DNA of 64,000 nucleotides from Allacma fusca (lineage: Eukaryota; Arthropoda; Collembola; Symphypleona; Sminthuridae), in contig OX359249.1 of assembly GCA_947179485.1 (NCBI GenBank), positions 5,704,001-5,768,000 on the forward strand, in the 5' to 3' direction. This document shows positions 1 to 10,272 of the stretch, piece by piece. Numbering within the stretch: position 1 is the stretch's first letter; the number at the start of each line of letters is the position of its first letter. Below the pieces are notes generated by a model. The model was not told where the DNA came from. It did no database searches and was given only the letters and a program-made list of their open reading frames with translations. The position numbers and the translations under genes are program-made.

Positions 1-1768
1 CGAGTGAGAGAGGAGAAAATGAGTTGTGCATTCATTTTCGCATTTATGTCCTTCCACGGTCTCCCGTCACCTCTCTTTTTTTTTGCAATAAAACTCCCTC
101 ATAAAAGGGCTTTCAACTTGCTCATAAATACATGACGAATTCTCCGTACTGTCAGTATCAGTATTTTCCCATATGCAAACACATTGACGTACATAGTTTT
201 GGAGACACCTCAACCCACCTACTCCCTCTCATTCCATTGACAGAGCAGGGAGTTGAGGAGCAACTCAAGAGACAGAGTCCATACACAAGTCCTAGGACGG
301 ATGGCTCTATAGGATAGGAACTTCCTTATAACGGACTTTATAGTCCCCATGCTCCTACGAAGAGTCCTCGAGGATTGGGCCTAATAGTGCATGAGGATTA
401 AATAGTTCTAGAATAGAACCGAGCTCCAGAGAGAGAGAGAGAGAGTGCGCTATAGCGAGACTGGCCTCTAAATGAAAAACAATTTATCAGGTCCAGGGCG
501 AGACACCAGCGACGCCGGTAAAGGACCCCATCAAAATTAAATCCCCATTCTGCCTGACAGCCTCAATTCTCACTTTGACTGTCTCAGCTCAGAGTCAGAG
601 AAATAAAACATCTCTGTATAACGGCCCCTCTCTCAAAGTAGCCAGACGTGACATGATCATTATTAATTTAAACTTGTTTCCCCATTAAAACAGCACCCGC
701 TGCTTCGCTATGAGTTTAATAAACCCCAAGCATTTAGAGATTTTTAAAGCCTACTGCCTTTTATGTAATTTTTACTCCCTTTCCTATGGGACTGGATGGC
801 CCAAAAATCAAACTAATCACCATCGATTTAGTCATTACTCCAAAACTCCCCACATATGCTAGTGTTTGGCTGAGCTAGTGGCTTTTAATGGGCAGTATAA
901 ATACTCCAAAGTCCCAGGAGTTTTCCAATTCTTAACGCACATATTCATATCCTAATAAAATTTTATGGGGCGGCTGTTTTGAGGGAGGTTCGTTGACATC
1001 CTGTCATCCATTAAATATTAACAATCATGATGAGCAGGTAAATATATGGATATCTCCTTATTGTAATTCAGCCAGCTCCCTCTATAACGGACCCCCCTCG
1101 TAAAAATATTATTGTCTCTGGAGCCTGGAAAAGTAGATATTAAAAAAGAGTTTAGTCCAATGAGGATTTTTATCCTCTCAAAAGCAGGTGTTGGATTTGG
1201 AAGATGAGATTCTTGATCACTGACGGCTGCTTTCTTATGGATTGACTGTCATGCATAGACTTGCAAATGACAGGAGATTCGAGGAGGTTTAATTAATAGG
1301 AGCTGTAGGACAAGTTGTAGTGGAGTGTTTTCTCCAGCGACCCCTCAGGGCATAATTCGGAGGAGAAAATAGTAAAAAGTGTGCCATTGGAAGAGGAAAA
1401 TAAGTGTGGGATTGTTTTAGGAGTCGGAGCGTGAAATGTGGGAAAGGGGGAAGAGGGGGAGGGTAACAAAATAAAGGAAGAGCGGAAGGGCGGTATTGAG
1501 AGAGACGTCCTCGGAAGCTCCACGTACGTATGAACTTCTGTATAGTGAACAAATAAGGACAGGGGATAGATCTGAGGGACCCTGTAGATATATCTATATG
1601 GGGGAGTACTAAAAGAGATAATAAAGTTGAAATAAATCCTTTCCTCAGAAACAAATTGATTTTTTGGGAGAGGAACTCCTGGGGTGAGCTAAGTTGTCAT
1701 TTATTGGGGACAAAAGTGTATTTTAGAAAATGTACGGGACTCCAAAGTCAGTGTGTTTTTTGAGGATC

Positions 1769-1801
1769 AGAGAGAGAGTGAGAGAGAGAGAGAGAGAGAG
1801 A
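1769..1801. repeat. (GA)n microsatellite
   Basis: An AG run with one GTG interruption. A shorter copy lies at 428-445. Confidence 0.95.
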
Positions 1802-1979
1802 AGTGAGCGGGGCGGGCTGGTGATTGGAGGAAGACGTAAGGTGCTATTAAATGGAAAGAAGATCCCAATAAAATACCTTTTCCTCATTTCAAGTCCATAC
1901 TCCCCATGTCTTCAAGACAGATCAAACGTCTGTGCCCCTCTGTTGACTTACCTTGTATGTATTTGTGTACTCTAGGGTA

Positions 1980-2157
1980 CAGTCTCGATATAATGGCAGC
2001 CCTGAGGTGTAAGGCCGGAGTCCGGGCTTACAAATGCAACCATGCTTTTTGTATAAAGAGGGATGAGGAACATCATTCCAGTTGGAATTTCCTAAGAAAT
2101 CTATGCTTGCAGAGAGAATACCCCTATAAAGGGGTCTCTTATAACGAGACCAAACTG
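1980..2157. mobile_element. MITE with TA on both flanks
   Basis: A 178-bp element runs from CAGTCTCGATATAATGGCAG to a right end whose complement is CAGTTTGGTCTCGTTATAAG. TA lies immediately outside both ends (1978-1979 and 2158-2159), the duplication made by Tc1/mariner/pogo transposases. There is no coding capacity. This is one of the best examples of the dispersed family in the window. Confidence 0.7.
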
Positions 2158-3439
2158 TACCTGTGTCTTAGAGCGTATTGACAGGATTCAAAATTCTATT
2201 TCAATTCCAGACGCAAATTCATGAGGTGCATATATACTTTCACTGAATACGTTATTAGTGTGCTTGTATCCACAATGCGACTTTTCTTAAAAGGGTGCCC
2301 CTAAAATGTAAAAACAAATATTAAGGCAACTGCTTTTATAACGAGAAATAAATGGTAACCGAATTGCATTAAAGCTGATATCCAGAGAATTTTACGGGCT
2401 TTCCAATGAGCTTCCTTCAAAGTCAATGCTCTACAAATTGCGGGGGGTTTTTATATCAAAACTGTGGAGGAACCTTGGTAAAATTTTATCATTCAGTGCA
2501 GAAGAGAGGAAATTATGGGGTGGAGGATAAAATACAGTTTATTTATTTTTTCCACTGCGTACAAGATATGAAGAAACTATGTCAGTGGGCAGTGTTTACA
2601 TAAATTTTTCTTAGAAAATATTTTCCCTTAACGTGTGCAAATATCGGGGATAACATTGGTAAAAACGGAAAGCAGTCATGTTTGTTTATATGTACGCTTT
2701 AAATTGAAGCACATGCATCAAATTTTGAAGGATAAAATTCAAAATTGTCTTCAAATTTGTTTCCAATGCAGTAAATTAATAAGAAGCTCACTACTACAAA
2801 GTCTGCAAGATTTTCAAAGAATAAGTATATGAGCATCGGGGGAAAAAAAGGAGCAAAATTGGATCTGATGAATGAACATGGGCTTAAAAAAAGGGCTCTT
2901 ATAACGGAATAACAAATTGTGGGAAATGAGAATGCGTGGGAATGTTTTTGGAATGCTAAAGGGAAAATGCTCTTGTAGAGCTGTCTGTAACAGCAAGTGC
3001 ACTTGTGGCAGGAGCGGTGAAAAAACTGAAGGAAAGGGGAAATATTTTGAATTGACATGTCGAACTTTCCCTAGAAACTGTAAGTAATTACTGGAGAATG
3101 GTAGCCAAAGGTAAGTACTGACATGAGCTAATGAAATAAATTTTCTAAATTTCCAAGAAAACCCACAAACACAGTCGAAACAATTAATTTTGGAGCTACA
3201 AGGCAGACCTGAATGTGAAAATACTCTTCACATTCTCCACAAGTTGTTTTGATATAAAAGAAAACTTTGCATGTTCAATGGCATCCTCGAGTTTCACGTT
3301 CCCAAGCACGTGGGACGTGGGTTTGTAGCTTGGGTTACAATTTGAGGGGATGTCTATTCGGCTATTCGGTGTACAAATATTTTTCGCTTCCAGAATTTTA
3401 AGCATAGTTCTTATTGGGACAAGTTACTCGGCTTACAAA

Positions 3440-3540
3440 TTCGAGCTCGTGTACGGGCTTTAGTATAGGAGTTCGAACTCGTGTACGGGCTTTAGTATAG
3501 GTGTTCGAGCTCGTGTACGGATTTTACTAAATATAGGAGA
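3440..3540. repeat. 32-bp tandem repeat, three units
   Basis: Units begin TTCGAGCTCGTGTACGGG at 3440, 3472 and 3504, a strict 32-bp spacing, and continue CTTTAGTATAGG. The third unit diverges in its second half. It leads directly into the TTCAAGT-rich block. Confidence 0.85.
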
Positions 3541-4440
3541 CCGAGTTCAAGTGTTGTTCAAGCTTGGGTTTGTAGGAGCTAAAATTCGAGTTCAAGTGTA
3601 TACATATGTGTTCAAGCATACGTTCATTTATTTTCATGTATTAAAATACGAATTCAAGTAGGTGCTTGTGTTCAGGTACATATTCAAGTAGGAGCATGTG
3701 TTCAAGTACGAATTCAAGTAGGTGAATGTGTTCAAGTACAAATTGAAGAAATTGCATTTGTTTACTTGTGTTCAAGTTAGTTCAAGTATGATTTATGTAG
3801 GATGGGAATTTTAGTTCCTGTAATTATTCAAGTACGAGTTTGAGTTTGAAATCAGTTACTTGTTCAGGTTCAAGTTTGAGTTTGAATTGAGTTACATGCT
3901 CAGAGGTTCAAGTTTGAGGTTGAATTCAGTTTAAATACATATTCAAGTAATTATGTCTGAGTTCTTGGTCAAGCGCAAGTTTGAGCTCACCGTATAATTT
4001 AGGAGTAAGGGCAAGTTGAAACTTAAGAGTTTAGTTAGAGATTGCAGTCAATTAAAAGTGAGGTGTACATTTTCACGGGCGAGCTTGAACAATAAAATTC
4101 AAGTAGGTTTCACGGGTGAGTTTGAATCCAATTTGTTTCTAGTTTGAGTATGAGTTGACGTAAGTTTTAAGTGTGAGTATAAGTCGAAGTAAGTTTCAAG
4201 TGAGAGTTTGAGTTCAAGTGCGTTTCAAGCGAGAGTATGAGTTCAAGTAAATTTCAAGTGAGACATTTCAAGTGATAGTATGAGTTTAATTATATTTCAA
4301 CTGTGAGCATGAGTTCAAGTGAGTTCAACTAAGTTTCAAGTGTGTTTCAAGTGTGTTTCAAGTGTGTTTCAAGTGTGTTTCAAGTGTGTTTCAAGTGTGT
4401 TTCAAGTGTGTTTCAAGTGTGTTTCAAGTGTGTTTCAAGC
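3541..4440. repeat. TTCAAGT-rich cryptic satellite
   Basis: Some 900 bp are dominated by TTCAAGT, CAAGTTTGAG and GAGTTCAAGT words without a single fixed period. The block ends in a clean array of TTTCAAGTGTG (11 bp, nine full units plus a partial, 4334-4439). No reading frame survives. It looks like a decayed hexamer/heptamer satellite with a recent local expansion at its right end. Confidence 0.85.
4334..4439. repeat. 11-bp tandem array (TTTCAAGTGTG)n
   Basis: Nine identical 11-bp units and a partial tenth start at 4334 and repeat every 11 bases to 4433. The identity between units indicates recent expansion compared with the degenerate surroundings. Confidence 0.95.
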
Positions 4441-4654
4441 ATGAGTTTGAGTTGAAATAATTACTTATTTAAGGAATTGAAGTATACCCCTGGAAATATG
4501 GTTTTTATGGCACTTGTCCATAGCCTCGTGATTGTGAGCTGAAGGAAGTATTTACCTACATAAATATGTAGTACGAGTCCGGGACCTGGGAAGAAACCTA
4601 GAATTGCCAATGGAATTACAAAGTTGGCCAGAATTGAAAGATTTAGTTGAGGAC

Positions 4655-4735
4655 TTCCTTTAGCGCTGGGAGCGCGGCCTAACGGAACGAATTAGAATTT
4701 GGATCCCTTGCGGCCTCCTTCGTAACTGCTGTTGA
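4655..4735 (+). promoter_or_regulatory. CpG-rich patch, candidate STRIP promoter or first exon
   Basis: In otherwise AT-rich DNA this short stretch holds clustered CpGs, including GCGCTGGGAGCGCGG (4663-4677) with an imperfect GCGC palindrome, followed by AACGGAACGA and TTGCGGCCTCC. It lies about 450 bp before the STRIP start codon and just after the TTCAAGT repeat block ends. A promoter or non-coding first exon is a reasonable inference from position and composition. No TATA box or defined initiator is evident. Confidence 0.25.
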
Positions 4736-5110
4736 GCAGAGTACATGTTAGTACGTTGATTTGAATGAGGAATCATTACTTGTAAAGTGAAAAGTGAATA
4801 GGGAGAAGATATGAATTGGTACTTGTGAAGGAGTTAATTGTATTTATAGTTTTAAAAAAATATCAGTTGGGAAAATCCATTGACTGAGTGAGTCCTGTTG
4901 GGGGTGAAATGTCCAAAGAGGGACTTGGAAGTAGTTTACATTTCCAATTAGGGTAGGCCCGTGATCATTAGGGAGAGTTGCAAATTTTTTATTTTAAATC
5001 TCCATCGAAACAGTCAAAAACACGATGCTCCTGTAAACATCAGAGTGACATTAAATTAGCAGATCCGAGTCCTTGTGGACCATCGGCTGAGATCTTGTTG
5101 AGGTCCTCAC

Positions 5111-5147
5111 ACATCCCACTCCCTTCCTCCAGGTCCAGAGTCACAGG
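5111..5147 (+). promoter_or_regulatory. Probable 3' splice acceptor and 5'UTR immediately before the STRIP start codon
   Basis: A pyrimidine-rich run (CCCACTCCCTTCCTCCAG) ends in AG at 5131-5132, fifteen bases before the ATG at 5148. This looks like a splice acceptor, so the first coding exon may begin at 5133 and follow a non-coding, or short coding, upstream exon. The STRIP frame stays open upstream only as far as a TGA near 5090 and has no earlier ATG, so 5148 is the first in-frame methionine in contiguous sequence. The splicing is inferred from sequence only. Confidence 0.5.
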
Positions 5148-8100
5148 ATGGATGGAGAATTAAGTAGTTCGGAGAGAAATGGCATTTCCAAAATTCGGGA
5201 CTTAATTCGAAGACAGAGACAGGAGTCGGACGGGGGCTGTGACGATAGTGGTTCCGAGTTGGAATTCACATACGATGACTCAGACACTTACACCAATGAG
5301 ATCTCCGAATTGTACAGTTACACGGAGGTCCCGGAATTTCGCAAGAATCAAACTGCCTACGAAAATGTTATGAATCGATGGGGGATCCCTTTACAATGGC
5401 AAAGACTGTCTCCAGAATTGAGGAAATCTGCTGTCCTACGTCTTCTCAATCATCTTGAACTGTCCAACAAAACTCTTAGAGCCGAAGCGGCCAGAGCTGT
5501 TCTTTACATTTGTCAGGTATTTTTCAAAAAAAAAAAAGTTTATTCATTTTTTAATTCATTTTTGGGATCTTTTAGGAGTCATATGCCTTTTGGAAGTTTG
5601 GTAGAGTCAATTTACTTTTTTGTCACGTATTTATAATATCTGTTGAACTGTCAGTTGTGCTAGGAACGTTTCGAAGAAAGACAGATGTCAGTTTAAGTTG
5701 TAGGATTCAATTGGCATGATTTAGTTGGTTTTTTAAAATTATACTTTTGAATTAGACCGTATTTTCGTATTGGTAAAAATTTGTGAACCATATTGTCTTT
5801 TTGTATTTTTTTGTATTAATTTTTACTAGTGTTTTTATGTGGTATTGTGTGATTTAATTAATGTTTTTTGTACATTAGTTTGCGTTTTTTGAATTACAGT
5901 GTACTCCCTTACTAAGAGCACCCTTGAGGGGAACACATTTTGATTGTAATAATCATATGCTCTTATAGTATTTAAAAAGAAGAAATAATATTGTGGTTCA
6001 AGTATTTGGAATTCCAGGGAATTAGAGGAGGGGTCCGTTGTAGCGAGAGTACACTGTGGTTGTATTAGGTTAATTGTTTGCGAGGTTTTTTGTGGTTGGA
6101 GGATGTTTTTGTAGTAGTGTTTTGTGTATGTTTTCTGGATTAGCTGTTTTGGACTGAAATATTGGGTAGTAGTTTGTTTATAATTATTTAGGTTATTCAT
6201 TTGTATGAGTGGGGTGAATTGTTTAATTATCGGAGTAACGAATGGGAGTTAATGAAGGGTATGCTTTGAATTTACAGGGCTGCTGGACGGAAGTTCAGTC
6301 AGAACAAGAGCAGCAGCAGTGGACACGATTCAACGTGGCTGTTCTCCTGAAACATGGAATTTTCCAGGCTGTCACAGACCTACTAAGTTTAGAAATAGAG
6401 TGAGTGGATTTAAATAATTATTTAAAACGACTTGCGGAAGGCTCTGTCAGATTCTTTTAAGTTAGGGGTAGAATGCTGAAGTACAGGATTTATGTTTGAC
6501 GTTCGAATTTTAATGAGGGTTTTATATTGAAATTATGCAAGTGGTGATGATAAGTCAGTATTCATTATGGTAATTGTTTTGTTTGAGCAGTTTCGGTCCT
6601 ATGACTGTCCGTAAGCCTGCAGTGAGTTTAGCGGATTCGTCGGAGCTCCGAGTTATCTTAAGCATATTGTATACAATTATTGAGACAGTAAGAGTTCCAG
6701 CGGAGGATGGAGACACGGAGGAATTTGAAGAGCTCCGGAAATGGTTTATGGCGGAATTAGGTTCGTGGATATTATTTGAGGGGAAAACTGTAATTGGGAT
6801 GGTGAGGCAATATTGTCTGATGAATCCATGTTTGATTTTTATTTACAGCTCAACCTGTTCGTGATGAACTTTTAGCAATTAAATTGTTGAATATGGTTAC
6901 CAAGTTTTGCGGTGGCTCTGCTCCTCATTTTCCAATTAAAAAAGTACTTCTTTTACTGTGGAAAGTCATTTTGCTTTCGTTAGGGGGCACAAATGAACTT
7001 CGAGATTTGAAACGTGAGTTGATTTTTTAATGTGTGTAATTTTATATTTGTGTGGGAAATAATAATGGGAAATTTATGTGTACAGAAAAATATAGAGAGG
7101 CAGCTGGTCTTGCTCCTCTGAAAGAAGACACTTTGGAAGTATCGCGTAATATGAGAGCTTCATCACCGCCCGCCAGTGCTACTGACCTTATAGATGTTCA
7201 AAATGAAAGGAGAAGTTTAAGGCCTTTAAAAAGAGTGTGTTTACTCAAAAGAATGTCATTGTTAAGAGTAACATTCATCATGTCTTGAGTTAGGTATCTA
7301 ATTTTTTTAAATTCTTTTTGAACAACAGCAAAGTTTAATCAAGCAAAGTAGTTTGGACGAATCAGCCACATTGGACTTGGAGATGAATGACCAAGTCGAC
7401 GATGAAATGCGGGAAATTGAAGAGAGAAGAGCCATGGAGGAGTCTGGTGAACTACCTCAGCCTCCATCTCCTCGACCCTTGACACCTGTTCCTACTAAAA
7501 ATAGAGGTATAATTTGGCTCTGTTTGAACTAATAAACTACACTGCTTATATCAATTGCGTGTAGAAGGATGTACTTATAAAACAAAATTGTCTAACCCAA
7601 GGGCTTCCATGGACTCCGAAAGTTCGTCAGAAAGATTTAGATGCATTTCTGGATAACTCAAGGATGAAATTTGTGGGATTTCCTGTTCAAGGAGATCGGG
7701 ATACCCTTGCAGGATTACCGGCTCCAATTCATGAGGGAGTTAAAGTCTTGAAACAGGTTAGCTGTATTATTTATGCATGTTTGCATAGAATTTATAGGAA
7801 GGTCTTGATATTTCATGATCATAAAGAATGATAACGATTTCAATCTTCCAGCATATTTACGTATCGTTAAGCGAATGGCAAATGAACCGGGAGGAAGAAT
7901 TATGGAAATGCCCAATGTCTCATACTGAAGGAGAAGTGGATATTTGCAGTAACCCAGCCGAAGCTTTGTACTCAGTTATGCTTCCCAATCTGCCACAATA
8001 TATTATTGCGCTCTTAAAAATATTACTCGCTGCAGCACCTACCTCCAAGAGTAAATCCGAATCTATAAATATAATGGCGGATGTCCTACCTGAAGAAATG

Positions 8101-10272
8101 CCGTAAGTGAAATTAATTTCATAAGCCCTTTCATGAACTTGATCTTGGAAACATTTAAAATTCGCGTGTATTTTTCAGCATGACGGTCGTCCAGTCAATG
8201 AAATTAGGCATTGATGTTGCCAGACATAAAGAAATAATTGTAAAGGCCATTTCGGGCATAATTCTCCTGCTGTTGAAGCATACTAAAATAAACCACATCT
8301 ACCAGTTCGAATTCATTTCTCAACATCTTGTCTTTGCCAATTGCATCCCCTTGGTTTTAAAGTTTTTCAACCAGAATATTACTGCTTACATCACTGCTAA
8401 AAATACGTAAGTTCTGGTACTAAAGCTATACAGTACCGAAGGATCAAGTTTTACAAGATGTTATAGTTATAACAACAGTTGTGCTAACTTGCGAGCATAT
8501 TTTTTTTATTTTTACAAATTTAGGATAGCCTTGACAGACTTCCCTTCATGCGTTCTAGAAGATTTACCAGAATTAACACCTGAAAGTTTAGAACTTGGAG
8601 AACCTCAGCCTTATTGTTGGCGGAATTTATTTGCTTGCATTAATCTACTAAGAATACTCAATAAATTGACAAAATGGAAGCATTCACGAATAATGGTAAG
8701 TTTCAGTTTTTTCTCGTGCCGGTAGTTATTTTATGTTTTCATAAAATTGTAGAGATACTGTAAGCAGAAGCTAAAGCATTCATATATATGGAACTTAGCA
8801 AAAATGATTTTTATCTTTGACTAAGAAAGGTAACGCTTGATTTAATTGATTGTTTGCAGATGTTAGTTGTTTTCAAATCAGCCCCGATTCTCAAGCGATC
8901 ACTGCGAGTCAAGCACCCCGTGTTGCAGCTGTATATCTTGAAATTGTTAAAAATGCAAACGAAATACTTAGGACGTCAGTGGAGGAAGGCAAACATGAAA
9001 ACCATGTCGGCAATTTACCAAAAGGTTCGACACAGGCTAACAGATGACTGGGCGTATGGAAACGGTAAGGCTTGCTCAAGAAAATATTAGAAGTAGTTTC
9101 TCAGATTTTTATCTTCAAAGTTCTTTAGTACAGGCATGTCCCAATCAGTTGTAGTTGCATTGAGGAAGCAAGATGTTATCTTTGATTTCATCACGTTACA
9201 TTGACCTTGAGTGCTGATGCATTTAATTATTGAGTTTACAGGTATTTGACAGATATGCAGTTTTGTGTCTGACGTCAAAGTGTCAAGTTGTACATACCCG
9301 GTAGATCGGGTAGATGCTTATTGTTATTTTGAAATCTCTAGGAATATGTAGCAGTGTCGATAGGGATCTTATAGAATACTGAAATAAAAGTATTCAAATG
9401 AGGAGCATGATAATTAGGGTTCCCAGGGTCAGTAACTTTATGAGTTTATTTGCTGAATCTATTTTTAGGAAAAGGAATAACAAATACAAATCGATATAAT
9501 GTGCAGTGTTATCACAATGCAATCAGTAGCACCACGTTGACGTCACCTGCTACTAAATTATAGAGTGAAATTAGAATTGGGACTCTATGTATCCTAGATA
9601 TTGCCTACGTAAATGCTTATGTACTTGAAGCATTATGTGTGAATACAATTGGGTAAATATTACTTGGCAGGTTATAAACATTGCTTCCCAATTTTTCATG
9701 TCGTAAAAAATTTGTTGTAACTGTGCAAAATTGTAGTTTCTAGAGCAGCTGATCTAAATTGCTTTCTTTACAGATTTAGACGCAAGGCCATGGGACTTCC
9801 AGGCGGAAGAATGTGCTCTCCGTGCAGCTGTCGATCGTTTTAACAGTAGAAGATACGGTGATGCAACTAAAGTTAGCACCGTTTCTCACTTACTTTTTCT
9901 AAATTGTTAAGAGGTTGTGTATAAAAGCGAAGTAATCCTGAATCTAAACGTCTTGAAATTCGTTGGGACTTAATTACTTCAATTTAAAGCTCTAGTAGCA
10001 AGTTATTTTAATTTGTAGCGCCTATTATTATTTTCTAATATAACAAAACATACATGGTAGCTTATGTAAATGCTAATGAATGTCATCTTACTTGATCATT
10101 TTAGATGCTTCCGGATTTTGAACCCGTGGATCAATGTGTCACAAGCGTTCTGGGTAGACCCGTCCATTTGACGAGTACCTTCAAGGAAAATTACGAGGTA
10201 TGGCTTGAACAGGAAGTCTTCAATAATCCTATCGATTGGGATGAGCTCATAAGAACAAACGGGATCATTTAG
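5148..10272 (+). CDS. STRIP1: Striatin-interacting protein (STRIP1/2 orthologue, FAM40), 13 coding exons
   Basis: This encodes the scaffold subunit of the STRIPAK complex, which ties striatins and PP2A to GCK-family kinases and acts in Hippo signalling, cytoskeleton and endosome traffic. Coding exons: 5148-5516, 6278-6399, 6591-6760, 6849-7013, 7086-7234, 7329-7506, 7602-7756, 7852-8102, 8179-8406, 8524-8695, 8860-9064, 9774-9871, 10105-10272. They join in frame to 809 codons ending in TAG; human STRIP1 has about 837. Landmarks shared with the family: ELSYSYTE-like ELYSYTE in exon 1; [14 protein letters not shown] (about 238-251); [15 protein letters not shown] (297-311); [13 protein letters not shown] (385-397); [20 protein letters not shown] (483-502); [10 protein letters not shown] (511-520); [20 protein letters not shown] in exon 11; [14 protein letters not shown] in exon 12; [16 protein letters not shown] near the C-terminus. 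The first half matches the N1221 domain and the second the DUF3402 domain. It lacks the proline-rich N-terminus of vertebrate STRIP1. All donors are GT and all acceptors AG. The exon 6/7 junction and the start of translation are the least certain points. Whether it corresponds to STRIP1 or STRIP2 is moot in invertebrates with one copy. Confidence 0.96.
5897..6056. mobile_element. MITE inside STRIP intron 1
   Basis: A 160-bp element with inverted termini. The left end reads CAGTGTACTCCCTTACTAAG; the complement of the right end reads CAGTGTACTCTCGCTACAAC, so the first ten bases are identical. The left end is preceded by TA, while the right flank is TG, consistent with a decayed TA target duplication. 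It carries no coding capacity. It sits in the longest STRIP intron (761 bp). The family recurs throughout the intergenic DNA of this window. Confidence 0.7.

Larger units (their letters stand above)
1..3400. other. Intergenic DNA upstream of STRIP
   Basis: No gene recognised. Besides the MITE at 1980-2157, isolated MITE-end fragments occur: CTTATAACGGACTTTATAGT near 335, CTGTATAACGGCCCCTCTCT near 615, TCTATAACGGACCCCCCTCG near 1081, TTTTATAACGAGAAA near 2334 and GGGCTCTTATAACGGAAT near 2892. Confidence 0.6.

Noticed and set aside
4978-5163. 61-codon frame overlapping the STRIP start
   Set aside because: It is in a different frame from STRIP, crosses the likely splice acceptor, and has no recognisable product; it is probably intron or UTR.
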